Shown: positions 1 through 6,897 of the stretch, one piece after another
How the letters are laid out: each line of letters begins with the position of its first letter
Numbering within the stretch: the stretch's first letter is position 1
NCBI GenBank assembly: GCA_027080755.1
Contig: JALWQC010000351.1
Coordinates: 1 to 14,675 of the forward strand
Direction of reading: 5' to 3'
DNA length: 14,675 nt
Origin: Paracoccaceae bacterium
GTDB taxonomy: Bacteria > Pseudomonadota > Alphaproteobacteria > Rhodobacterales > Rhodobacteraceae
Program-made: the position numbers and the translations under genes
The notes under the pieces: model-generated
Database searches by the model: none
What the model was told of the DNA's origin: nothing
The model's input: only the letters and a program-made list of their open reading frames with translations

Positions 1-272
1 GCGCGCGCAACGACATCCGCCTGATCGGCTCGGACCGGGCAGAGGGGCGCGTTCCCACGGTCGCGATGGCCCTGTCCCACCCCGGGGAAAAGGCCGCACG
101 CGCCTTGGCAGAGCACGGGATTATGGCAGGGGGCGGTGATTTTTATGCCGTGCGTCTGCTGCAGGCTTTGGGCATCGATCCCGCGCACGGGGTGCTGCGG
201 CTAAGCTTTGTGCATTACACGACCGGGGACGAGGTGCAAAAGCTGATAAGGGCGCTTGATCAGGTGCTATAG
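1..272 (+). CDS. Class V aminotransferase / cysteine-desulfurase-like protein, C-terminal end only
   Basis: This is the last ~90 codons of a gene whose start lies before the window; the frame is open from base 3 and ends at TAG 270-272. The visible part runs from IRLIGSD through RVPTVAMAL, GIMAGGGDFYAVRLLQALGI and VLRLSFVHYTT to a C-terminal helix. Known family pattern: this is the small C-terminal domain of PLP-dependent class V aminotransferases, especially the 'cysteine desulfurase-like' subgroup, where R-x-P-T-V, the G-I-x-x-x-x-G-x-x-Y stretch and R-x-S-x-V-H-Y-T/N-T occur in this order. The PLP lysine and the active-site loop are outside the window, so true desulfurase activity cannot be judged; the substrate could be another amino acid. 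It ends 60 bases before the next gene, which has its own promoter. Confidence 0.75.
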   Translation, partial: ARNDIRLIGSDRAEGRVPTVAMALSHPGEKAARALAEHGIMAGGGDFYAVRLLQALGIDPAHGVLRLSFVHYTTGDEVQKLIRALDQVL

Positions 273-282
273 CGCGCCGGTT

Positions 283-311
283 TTGAAAATTTTCCGAAAA
301 TCTGCTATGCT
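283..311 (+). promoter_or_regulatory. Putative sigma70-type promoter for the CFA-family gene
   Basis: TTGAAA (283-288), a 17-base spacer and TATGCT (306-311) match the -35/-10 consensus well and sit in the only gap before the CFA-family gene. Transcription would start near 317-319, giving a very short leader with a G-run (319-325) that can serve as ribosome binding site 7 bases before the ATG at 333. The spacer overlaps a perfect palindrome, GAAAATTTTC (285-294), which could be an operator or chance AT-rich sequence. Seen by eye only; no expression evidence. Confidence 0.5.
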
Positions 312-332
312 TCCCGACGGGGGGGTATAGCT

Positions 333-1538
333 ATGGACAGTATTGCAACACTGGAAGGCGAACAGGATCTGCCGCCGCGCTTTGCGGCAATCTTCGATAT
401 TCTGTCAAATCTGAAGGCCGGAACGCTGGAATTCGCCTTGCCGGACGGGCGGGTGTTTCGCATTGACGGCGCGGCGGACGGGCCGCACGGGCGCATCAAT
501 GTGCGCAATGAGGCGATGTTCAAACGGATTTTGCGCGACGGCAAGACCGGCTTTGCCGAGGCTTACATGGATGGCTGGTGGGACACGCCGGACCTGCTGG
601 CGCTGCTGGATGTGCTGATCGGGGTGAACCGGCGGGTCAATGCCGCGCTCGGCGGGCTGGCGATGGTGCGGCTCTGGGATCGGGTGCAACACTGGTGCCG
701 GCGCAACACAAAAGAACAGGCCCGCAAGAATATCGCGCGCCATTATGACCTGGGCAACGATTTTTACCGCCTGTGGCTGGACGACAGCATGACCTATTCC
801 GCAGCGCTGTTCGATCGGGGCGGCGATCTGGAAACCGCGCAGGCCCGCAAATACGAGGCGCTGTGCGACTCCCTCGCCCTGCGTCAGGGCGACCATGTGC
901 TGGAGGTCGGCTGCGGCTGGGGCGGGTTTGCCGAATATGCGGCGCGCAGGCGCGGGGCGCGGGTGAAGGGGCTGACGATTTCGCAAAAACAGTATGATTT
1001 CGCCCGCAAGCGAATTTTCAAGGCCGGCCTGAACGAACGGGTGGAGATAGTCCTGCAGGACTATCGCGACGAACGGGGGCAGTATGACGCCATTGCCTCG
1101 GTTGAAATGTTCGAGGCCGTGGGCGAAAAATACTGGCCGACCTATTTCTGCACCCTGCGCCGCAGCCTGAAACCGGGGGCGCGCGCCGCACTGCAGGTGA
1201 TCACCATCCGCGAGGATATGTTCGACCGTTACCGCAGGGGTGTGGATTTCATCCAGAAACATATCTTCCCCGGCGGCATGCTGCCCAGCCCCTATGTGCT
1301 GGACGCCATGGCACGGCAATGCGGGTTGAAAAACCTTGGCAGCTTCGAATTCGGCGCCGATTATTCGCGCACCCTGCGCCACTGGCACCGGCGTTTCAAC
1401 GGGGCATGGGGCGACATCGCGGCGCTGGGGTTTGACGACCGTTTCCGCCGCATGTGGAATTATTATCTTGCCTCTTGCGCTGCGGCGTTTAAGGCTGGCA
1501 CAACAGATGTAACACAAATCACATTCGGGCGTGCCTAG
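333..1538 (+). CDS. CFA-synthase-family SAM-dependent fatty-acyl-phospholipid methyltransferase
   Basis: The 401-residue protein has the layout of cyclopropane-fatty-acyl-phospholipid synthases: an N-terminal lipid-binding part (about 1-125), then a class I SAM methyltransferase fold. Family motifs are HYDLGNDFY (137-145), MTYS (153-156), the SAM glycine loop EVGCGWGG (191-198), SVEMFEAVG (256-264), IFPGGMLPS (311-319) and GADYSRTL (341-348). Family members transfer a methyl(ene) group from SAM to the double bond of unsaturated acyl chains in membrane phospholipids. Compared from memory with E. coli Cfa, E239 (here E261), I268 (I290) and Y317 (Y344) are kept, but bicarbonate ligands C139 and H266 appear as A157 and Q288. 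The product may therefore be a methylated rather than a cyclopropane acyl chain, as for the furan-fatty-acid pathway methyltransferase of Rhodobacter; this is inference. The ATG follows a G-rich ribosome site. The gene ends 8 bases before trgA, so the two are probably co-transcribed. Confidence 0.88.
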   Translation: MDSIATLEGEQDLPPRFAAIFDILSNLKAGTLEFALPDGRVFRIDGAADGPHGRINVRNEAMFKRILRDGKTGFAEAYMDGWWDTPDLLALLDVLIGVNRRVNAALGGLAMVRLWDRVQHWCRRNTKEQARKNIARHYDLGNDFYRLWLDDSMTYSAALFDRGGDLETAQARKYEALCDSLALRQGDHVLEVGCGWGGFAEYAARRRGARVKGLTISQKQYDFARKRIFKAGLNERVEIVLQDYRDERGQYDAIASVEMFEAVGEKYWPTYFCTLRRSLKPGARAALQVITIREDMFDRYRRGVDFIQKHIFPGGMLPSPYVLDAMARQCGLKNLGSFEFGADYSRTLRHWHRRFNGAWGDIAALGFDDRFRRMWNYYLASCAAAFKAGTTDVTQITFGRA

Positions 1539-1546
1539 GGGGAATT

Positions 1547-1990
1547 ATGCCGACAGCAGCGAAACTCGTATCCGCAATATATATGGCGCTGGCCGGGGTT
1601 CTGGTGATCATGGTGGTGGTCAATGTCTACCCGTCGCTGGAACGCGAGGCAAACGGCATGGCCATTACCGCTGCGATCGTGGGGCTGCTGGTGGGCTGGC
1701 GCGGGCTGGGCAGTCAGGCCAGATTTCAGGACCGCTCGGCCGCAGGGCTGGGCTTGCGCTCGGGGGTAACGGCGGTTTTGTGGATGCTGTTCCTCTTCGC
1801 TGTTAACCATATGATTCAGGGCATGCTGCACCACGCCTATTACCAGCCGATGTCGGCCCTGTTGCAAATTCCGGCGCGCATGATGGAATACGGGCGCGCG
1901 GCGCTGGACTGGCGCATTGCCGCAACAATTGTCATCCTGGCCGCTATCGGCGGCGTGATCGCCAAACGCACCGGTGAAAAGTGGAGCTGA
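1547..1990 (+). CDS. trgA: TrgA-family integral membrane protein (tellurite-resistance-related)
   Basis: A 147-residue protein beginning MPTAAKLVSA, the typical opening of the Rhodobacterales TrgA family. It has about four hydrophobic segments: residues ~8-27, ~37-50, ~70-95 and ~122-140. The loop GWRGLGSQ after the second segment and the polar HMIQGMLHHAYYQP stretch also fit my recollection of that family. trgA was named in Rhodobacter sphaeroides because trgAB raises tellurite resistance; the biochemical role is not established. The start ATG follows GGGGGAA (about 1539-1545), overlapping the end of the upstream gene region, so translation is probably linked to the CFA-family gene. No trgB-like Nudix gene follows; a small exported protein occupies that place, with a cysteine synthase after it. 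Inner-membrane location is certain from composition; the tellurite link rests on family resemblance and context. Confidence 0.72.
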   Translation: MPTAAKLVSAIYMALAGVLVIMVVVNVYPSLEREANGMAITAAIVGLLVGWRGLGSQARFQDRSAAGLGLRSGVTAVLWMLFLFAVNHMIQGMLHHAYYQPMSALLQIPARMMEYGRAALDWRIAATIVILAAIGGVIAKRTGEKWS

Positions 1991-1996
1991 CTCCAC
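1981..1996 (+). terminator. Small hairpin overlapping the trgA stop; weak terminator or mRNA-processing element
   Basis: GTGGAG (1981-1986) and CTCCAC (1991-1996) form a perfect 6-bp stem with a 4-base loop (CTGA) that contains the trgA TGA stop. It is followed by AAATCCTTTTA, which is not a clean T-run. It may attenuate transcription into the next gene or protect the upstream transcript; efficient Rho-independent termination is doubtful. Confidence 0.3.
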
Positions 1997-2022
1997 AAAT
2001 CCTTTTATGACAGGAAATTATT

Positions 2023-2568
2023 TTGCGTATTTTATGGATCGCGCTGGCGCTTGCCGGCCTTGTCGCCACCGCTGTTCAGGCGGAAATGCAGGATGAAAAC
2101 CTGCTGGTTGCCGTGCCCGATGGCTATGTCGAGGGCTACAGCGCCGCAAACAGCCGGCAGGCCATTACCGAATGGGTCCCGCAGGGGCAGACGGTGGAAA
2201 ACTGGCAGGATATGGTAACCGTCAACATCGTTTACGGCGGCATCCAGGGCAGCGCAGCGGATTTTGCCGGCCGGATGCTGCAGATCTCGGCGCAGAACTG
2301 CGAGGGGGCGCAAGGGCAGGTGGTGAACGAGGGGGTGGAAAACGGCTATGATGTCATCGTCTTTGTGATGATGTGCCCCGACAGCGCCCTGACCCATACG
2401 CCCGAATGGGATCTGATAAAGGTGATCGGCGGGAATGACAGCCTGTATGTGGTGCAAAAGGCCTGGACCCGCGAACCGCAACCGGACGAAATATCCCGCT
2501 GGGGCAGCTATCTGAAATCGGTTCGGGTCTGTGACTCCCGTCTGCCGGATCGCGCCTGCCCCAAGTAG
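2023..2568 (+). CDS. Small exported protein of unknown function, TTG start
   Basis: A 181-residue protein that I do not recognise. It starts with TTG at 2023: no ATG in frame would retain the leader, and AGGA (about 2012-2015) lies at a good distance upstream. Residues 1-20 form a Sec signal peptide (MRIL, hydrophobic core, cleavage after AVQA before EMQD). The mature part of ~160 residues has four cysteines (in QNCEG, MMCPD, RVCDS, RACPK), allowing two disulfides in the periplasm, and is acidic with several tryptophans. The C-terminus YLKSVRVCDSRLP looks like a conserved family tail seen in small secreted proteobacterial proteins, but I cannot name a domain. It lies between trgA and the cysteine synthase on the same strand, 32 bases after trgA, so a shared transcript is likely. 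A role in the envelope or oxidant/metalloid response is conceivable only from position. Confidence 0.75.
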   Translation: MRILWIALALAGLVATAVQAEMQDENLLVAVPDGYVEGYSAANSRQAITEWVPQGQTVENWQDMVTVNIVYGGIQGSAADFAGRMLQISAQNCEGAQGQVVNEGVENGYDVIVFVMMCPDSALTHTPEWDLIKVIGGNDSLYVVQKAWTREPQPDEISRWGSYLKSVRVCDSRLPDRACPK

Positions 2569-2649
2569 GCACAATTTTCCCGTGCAATTTATTGGCATGT
2601 GGTGCGGATCGGGGTAAGAACGTAGAAACCGCCAACCGGAGGACAGCCG

Positions 2650-3690
2650 ATGACCCGATACGCCGATATGCCCGCAGCCGTGGGGCACACCCCGTTGATC
2701 CGCTTGAAGAAGGCCTCGGAAATCACCGGATGCGATATCTATGGCAAGGCGGAATTCATGAACCCCGGGCAGTCGGTCAAGGACCGCGCGGCGCTGGGGA
2801 TCATCCGTGACGCGATTGCCAAAGGCACCCTGAAACCCGGCGGCACGATCGTCGAGGGCACGGCCGGCAACACCGGTATCGGGCTGGCATTGGTGGGCGC
2901 GGCGATGGGGTTCAAAACCGTCATCGTTATCCCCGAGACCCAGAGTCAGGAAAAGAAGGACATGATCCGGCTGGCCGGTGCCACCCTGATCGAAGTGCCG
3001 GCAAAGCCCTACAAAAACCCCAACAACTTCGTGCGCTATTCCGAACGCCTGGCCGCGGCGCTGAACGAGACCCTGCCCAACGGCGCGATCTGGGCTAACC
3101 AGTTCGACAATGTGGCCAACCGGCAGGCGCATATCGACACCACCGCGCCGGAAATCTACGACCAGACCGACGGGAAGATTGACGGATTTATCTGTGCTGT
3201 CGGCTCGGGGGGGACACTGGCAGGGGTGGCGACAGGCCTGCGCGAGCGCAACCGCGACATACAGATCGGGCTGGCCGACCCCGACGGCGCTGCGCTTTAC
3301 AGCTATTACACCACAGGGGAGCTGCAGGCCGAGGGCGGCTCTGTCATGGAGGGGATCGGACAGGGGCGTATCACCCGCAATCTGGAGGGGCTGTCCGTGG
3401 ACATGCCCTACAACATCCATGACGCCGAGGCTCTGCCGATCCTGTTCGACCTGCTGGAACACGAAGGGCTGTGCCTTGGCGGCTCGTCCGGAATCAACGT
3501 GGCGGGGGCCATTCATATGGCGCGGGAAATGGGGCCGGGCAAAACCATCGTCACTATTCTGGCGGATTACGGCACACGCTATCAATCAAAGCTGTTCAAT
3601 CCGGCGTTTTTGCGCGACAAGAACCTGCCGGTGCCCCGTTGGCTGGATCAGGCCGCACCGGAAATGCCCGATGTGGCCATAAAGGACTAA
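2650..3690 (+). CDS. cysK: Cysteine synthase family (O-acetylserine sulfhydrylase), PLP-dependent
   Basis: The 346-residue fold-type II PLP enzyme would make cysteine from O-acetylserine and sulfide in the cytoplasm. Visible motifs: GHTPLIRL (12-19), the PLP-lysine region NPGQSVKDRAA with K44, the asparagine loop EGTAGNTGIGLA with N74, the phosphate-binding GSGGT (about 185-189) and LGGSSGINVAG (about 277-287), whose serine would face the pyridine nitrogen. The EGTAGNTG form instead of the classic PTSGNTG, and a tail of ~30 residues beyond the usual ~315, indicate a CysK-like subgroup rather than the E. coli type; a related beta-replacement reaction is possible. The start is fixed by GGAGG (2638-2642) seven bases before ATG. 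A cysK next to trgAB is known from the R. sphaeroides tellurite-resistance work, so a role in thiol supply during oxyanion stress is plausible. The downstream channel gene starts 12 bases after the stop. Confidence 0.85.
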   Translation: MTRYADMPAAVGHTPLIRLKKASEITGCDIYGKAEFMNPGQSVKDRAALGIIRDAIAKGTLKPGGTIVEGTAGNTGIGLALVGAAMGFKTVIVIPETQSQEKKDMIRLAGATLIEVPAKPYKNPNNFVRYSERLAAALNETLPNGAIWANQFDNVANRQAHIDTTAPEIYDQTDGKIDGFICAVGSGGTLAGVATGLRERNRDIQIGLADPDGAALYSYYTTGELQAEGGSVMEGIGQGRITRNLEGLSVDMPYNIHDAEALPILFDLLEHEGLCLGGSSGINVAGAIHMAREMGPGKTIVTILADYGTRYQSKLFNPAFLRDKNLPVPRWLDQAAPEMPDVAIKD

Positions 3691-3702
3691 GAAGGACAAG
3701 GG

Positions 3703-6051
3703 ATGCGGATTTTCAACACGCTTTTGCGCGGGCTGCTGATCAGCCTGTTTTTGCTGGGCAGCGCGCTGGCGCAGGACGATATCTCGGCGCAGATGGCCGA
3801 ATGGTCGGCCACGGCGAAACGGGCCGACGAGGTGCTGGAAAGCAACCAGGCCTCTACCCCCGCGATGGAGGCCCTGCGCGCCACGCTGGTAGAACAGCGC
3901 GCCCAGATGGTTCAGGTGGAAGAGGATGCCAGGGCCGCCGTGGAACCCTTGCAAAAGGAACTGGCCGCCCTTGGGGACCCGCCGGCGGACGGAACGCCGG
4001 AAGCCCCCGAAATCGCGGCCCGACGCACGGAACTGCAACAGGAAATTGCTGTCAAAAGTGTCCCCATGCTGGCAGCCCAGTCCGCCCTGACCCGTCTGGA
4101 TGCGCAGGTGGCCGAGATCAGCTCGGTCATCCGGCAGCGCTTTACCGACCAGTTGCTGGAGATGGGGCCAACACCGCTTAATCCCGCGTCCTGGCTGCCG
4201 GCAATAGTCGATCTGGGGGACTATGGCGCGCGAGTTTCGACCGAGGTCATGACCGCCTTCACCTCGGAAAGCGGCAAGACCGATTTGCAACAGAAACTGC
4301 CGCTGGCCCTGTTGTTGCTGGGGCTGGGGCTGTGGTTCATTCTGGGGATCCGCCGCACCTTCAACAAACTTGTCCAGCGGGCGCTAAACTTCGCGGGGGC
4401 CGGATCCTTGTGGATATCGGCCCTGTCCAATCTGGCGGGGCTGGTTATGCCGACAGCCGGTGCGGTGGCGCTGATTTTTGCGGTGAAGGCTTCGGATATG
4501 TTCGGGATTGCCGGCTCGGCGGTGGTGGCTGTGCTGCCGCAGGTGGCGGCGGCGCTGATCGCCGGCCCCTGGCTGGGCCGCAGCCTGTTCCACGCCACCG
4601 ACGGGGCGGGTAACAGCGATTCCCGCCACGCCAGCGGCTTTCGCATCGGCTGGACGCTGGGTATCGTCTATGCGCTGGAAACCATCCTGAACGCCATTGC
4701 CACCCAGGCCGATTTCAGCCGCGAAACACAGGCGGTCCTGCATTTCCCGCTGATCGTCATTGCCGCGCTGGCCTTCTACCGCCTGTCGCGGCTGGTGCGC
4801 AACCGTCCGGCCCGACAGTCAGAAGCCGGGGCAAGCGACGGCGAGCCCACCCCCAACAGCCTGTCCTATATCGTATCGCAACTGCTGTTCGTTATCGCGC
4901 TGGTTGCCCCGATACTGGCGGCCATCGGCTATTTCGCCGCAGCCCAGTTCCTGATCTTCCCGATGATTGAATCGCTGGCATTTGTCGCCTCTTTGCTGGT
5001 GATTTTCGATCTGGCCCGCGCGCTGCTGGAATACTGGATCGGTAGTGAGGACAGCGAGCTGCGCCGCGACCGTGTGCGCCTTGTGCCGGTGTTTTTCGGC
5101 TTTGTCCTGACACTGGTTGCCATTCCGGTTCTGGCCCTGATCTGGGGCGCCAGCCCCAACGACCTGCGCGAGATATGGGTCTGGCTGAACGAGGGCGTCT
5201 CTATCGGTAACAGCCAGTTTTCCCTGTCGGACCTGTTGTTGTTCGTGCTGATCTTCGGCATCGGCTACACCGTCACCAAAATCGTCCAGCGCACGGTGAA
5301 AAACACGGTTCTGCCGCGCACCCGCATCGATATCGGCGGACGTACGGCGATCCTGACCGGCATCAACTATCTGGGGATATTTCTGGCGGCTCTGGCGGCC
5401 ATCTCGGCCACGGGGCTTGACCTTTCCAGCCTTGCCATCGTCGCCGGTGCCCTTTCCGTCGGCGTCGGTTTCGGACTGCAAACCATCGTGTCGAATTTCG
5501 TGTCCGGCATCATCCTGCTGATCGAGCGGCCGATAAAGGAAGGCGACTGGATCGCCGCCGGCGGTTTCGAAGGCACCGTGCGCAAGATTTCCGTGCGCGC
5601 CACGCTGGTAGACACCTTCGACCGCTGCGCCGTCATCATCCCCAATTCCGAGCTGATCGCCGGCAGCGTGCAGAATTTCACCGCCCCCGACATCACCGGA
5701 CGGGTCAAGATCCCGATCGGGGTTGCCTATGGAACCGATCCCGAAAGGGTCAAGGACATCCTGCTGGAACTGGGCAAGGCGCATCCGATGGTGCTGGGAT
5801 ATCCCGCGCCCAAAGTGGTGTTCCAGAACTTCGGCGCCAGCTCGCTGGATTTCGAACTGCGGGTCTATCTGCGCGACATCAACAATATGCTGACGGTGCG
5901 CTCGGATATCAACTTTGCCATTGCCGCGCGCTTTGCCGAAGAGGGCATCGAAATCCCCTTCACCCAAAGCGACATCACCCTGCGCAATGTCGATGAAATC
6001 GCCGAGGCCCTGAACAAGGCCCTGCACGGAACCGGAAAGGCCGACACATGA
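3703..6051 (+). CDS. MscS-family mechanosensitive channel with DUF3772-like N-terminal region
   Basis: A 782-residue inner-membrane protein. A signal peptide (1-23, cleavage after ALA/Q) leads to a periplasmic, helix-rich, charged region (~25-190) with coiled-coil character (many E, Q, A and R around 40-130), matching my memory of the DUF3772 module of large MscS proteins. About ten or eleven membrane segments follow between ~199 and 607. The pore-lining helix is recognisable by its small-residue pattern: IVAGALSVGVGFGLQTIVSN (about 579-598), continuing to FVSGIILLIERPIKEGDW. The beta domain (GTVRKISVRATLV, VIIPNSELI, ~610-660) and a C-terminal alpha/beta domain (~665-770) complete the channel. 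The family opens on membrane tension and releases solutes in hypo-osmotic shock; large members sense more specialised envelope stress. AAGGA (3692-3696) precedes the ATG; the 12-base gap to cysK implies co-transcription. IS debris starts directly after its TGA. Confidence 0.88.
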   Translation: MRIFNTLLRGLLISLFLLGSALAQDDISAQMAEWSATAKRADEVLESNQASTPAMEALRATLVEQRAQMVQVEEDARAAVEPLQKELAALGDPPADGTPEAPEIAARRTELQQEIAVKSVPMLAAQSALTRLDAQVAEISSVIRQRFTDQLLEMGPTPLNPASWLPAIVDLGDYGARVSTEVMTAFTSESGKTDLQQKLPLALLLLGLGLWFILGIRRTFNKLVQRALNFAGAGSLWISALSNLAGLVMPTAGAVALIFAVKASDMFGIAGSAVVAVLPQVAAALIAGPWLGRSLFHATDGAGNSDSRHASGFRIGWTLGIVYALETILNAIATQADFSRETQAVLHFPLIVIAALAFYRLSRLVRNRPARQSEAGASDGEPTPNSLSYIVSQLLFVIALVAPILAAIGYFAAAQFLIFPMIESLAFVASLLVIFDLARALLEYWIGSEDSELRRDRVRLVPVFFGFVLTLVAIPVLALIWGASPNDLREIWVWLNEGVSIGNSQFSLSDLLLFVLIFGIGYTVTKIVQRTVKNTVLPRTRIDIGGRTAILTGINYLGIFLAALAAISATGLDLSSLAIVAGALSVGVGFGLQTIVSNFVSGIILLIERPIKEGDWIAAGGFEGTVRKISVRATLVDTFDRCAVIIPNSELIAGSVQNFTAPDITGRVKIPIGVAYGTDPERVKDILLELGKAHPMVLGYPAPKVVFQNFGASSLDFELRVYLRDINNMLTVRSDINFAIAARFAEEGIEIPFTQSDITLRNVDEIAEALNKALHGTGKADT

Positions 6052-6094
6052 CTGGACCTGTCGCGGAATTGTGCCGCTCCTTTAACCGCGTATT

Positions 6095-6324
6095 ATGCGC
6101 AAAAGGAGAATGGGAAAGAATAATACGGCGGAATTCAAACAGGAGGCGGCTGATTTTGGGGGTGGGGTTTCGACGCTCAGCCACTGGATGCAGCAGGACC
6201 GGAAAACCCCGGGAAGCCATCAATGCAAACCGATCTGGAGCGCAAGATTGCCGAGCTTCGCAAAGAAAACCGTGGCAAAGTTCCAACAGACCGCTTGTGC
6301 CAGATTGTGGATGTTAGGGCATAG
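6095..6324 (+). pseudogene. IS3-family transposase OrfA remnant (frameshifted, internally deleted)
   Basis: The first frame (6095 to about 6215) reads MRKRRMGKN-NTAEFKQEAADF and then jumps to GVSTLSHWMQQDRKTPGS. These are the start and the recognition-helix end of an IS3 OrfA helix-turn-helix protein, with roughly 15-20 residues of the middle missing. A second frame (from ATG 6223 to TAG 6322-6324) continues with QTDLERKIAELRKENR, the OrfA leucine-zipper-like segment, before diverging. The frame change near 6215-6223 and the internal deletion make this a clear pseudogene. AAAGGAGAA upstream is a leftover ribosome site or coincidence. Confidence 0.72.
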
Positions 6325-6368
6325 ACCTATAAACCCCACGCGAATTTCGGGTTTTTCGGTCGCGTCCA

Positions 6369-6602
6369 ATGAGCCAGAGCCAGCGCACGGATATGGTGCT
6401 TCTGGCGCTCATTCGAGAGCAGCAGAACCTTTCCCCGGGCGGCTATGGCAGGCCAAGAATGACGGAGGAGTTGAAGGAGATGGGCTTTGACGTAGGCTAC
6501 CATCGTGTTGGCAGAATAATGCGTCAAAACAGCATATCAGTGGTCAGAACCCATAAATACAAGGTCACGACGGACAGCAATCACAAGTTCAACATCGCGA
6601 GT
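6369..6602 (+). pseudogene. IS3-family transposase OrfB remnant (N-terminal region only)
   Basis: The frame encodes DMVLLALIREQ, YGRPRMTEELKEMGFDVG, HRVGRIMRQNSISVVRT and KYKVTTDSNHKFNIA, which is the pre-catalytic part of IS3-family OrfB (perhaps the IS51-like subgroup). In full-length relatives this is followed by a 'PNLLxRDF...' stretch and the DDE integrase core. Here homology stops at about base 6602 and unrelated sequence runs to a stop at 6666-6668. With no catalytic core it cannot transpose. The real orfB start is missing; the ATG at 6369 is only the first in-frame methionine. Confidence 0.75.
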
Positions 6603-6679
6603 AATGCCACTTGGCCTTCGAAAGATTTGCCGCTTAAACGAGAATTTGGGGGCGGCATCAAAACGTGATTGGTCCACGT
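6603..6679. other. Unassigned ~77-nt segment between two IS fragments
   Basis: This piece separates the + strand orfB remnant from the - strand orfA remnant. It is open in both directions (reading ATWPSKDLPLKREFGGGIKT forward and TNHVLMPPPNSRLSGKSFEG in reverse), but neither looks like the expected continuation of the flanking transposases. It may be the end of a third element or a distal part of the second one joined by deletion. No function assigned. Confidence 0.4.
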
Positions 6680-6772
6680 CTTCGACAGCTCCGCCATCGT
6701 CATATCCTCGCGGATCGCCTCAAGCGCAACCTTGGCCTTGAATTCGGGAGAATGGTTCTTTCGTTTCGTCAT
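6680..6772 (-). pseudogene. N-terminal fragment of a second IS3-family OrfA
   Basis: On the - strand, 31 codons from ATG at 6772 read MTKRKNHSPEFKAKVALEAI, then REDMTMAELSK. This is the well-known beginning of a different IS3-family OrfA (HTH_Tnp_1 type), where relatives continue with a 'KYGVHPT' helix-turn-helix. Here the match ends after AELSK and the frame runs into unrelated sequence. It is a truncated relic, convergent with the other IS remnant, and does not belong to it since the orfA sequences differ. Confidence 0.7.
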
Positions 6773-6897
6773 TTTGAATCGTCTTCCCCATTAGTCGATC
6801 GATTTTAACAACTGCTCCGAATTTTCGCGACCATCTCGCTGTATGTTTCTCAACGGACCACACGGCGGGAATACAGGACCACTTCGCATCTTCAATC

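Larger units (their letters stand above)
6052..6786. mobile_element. Patchwork of decayed IS3-family insertion-sequence fragments
   Basis: No intact gene lies between the channel stop (6051) and the lipoprotein gene (6898). The stretch contains + strand orfA and orfB remnants of one IS3-family element (6095-6602) and a - strand orfA fragment of another (6680-6772), pointing toward each other. Frameshifts, internal deletions and loss of the DDE catalytic region of orfB show that neither is functional. Base composition is visibly less GC-rich than in the flanking genes. I could not define terminal inverted repeats or target duplications; the outer edges given are approximate. Bases 6787-6897 hold nothing I can identify. 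Confidence 0.7.

Noticed and set aside
2592-2620. TTGGCA and TAAGAA with 17-base spacing before the cysteine synthase gene
   Set aside because: The -10 element matches consensus at only three of six positions, and the gene can be read from upstream; too weak to list as a promoter.
2032-3585. A 517-codon open frame on the - strand across the exported protein and cysteine synthase genes
   Set aside because: It is antisense to two clearly recognised coding regions, has His/Arg/Gln-rich low-information sequence and no recognisable domain.
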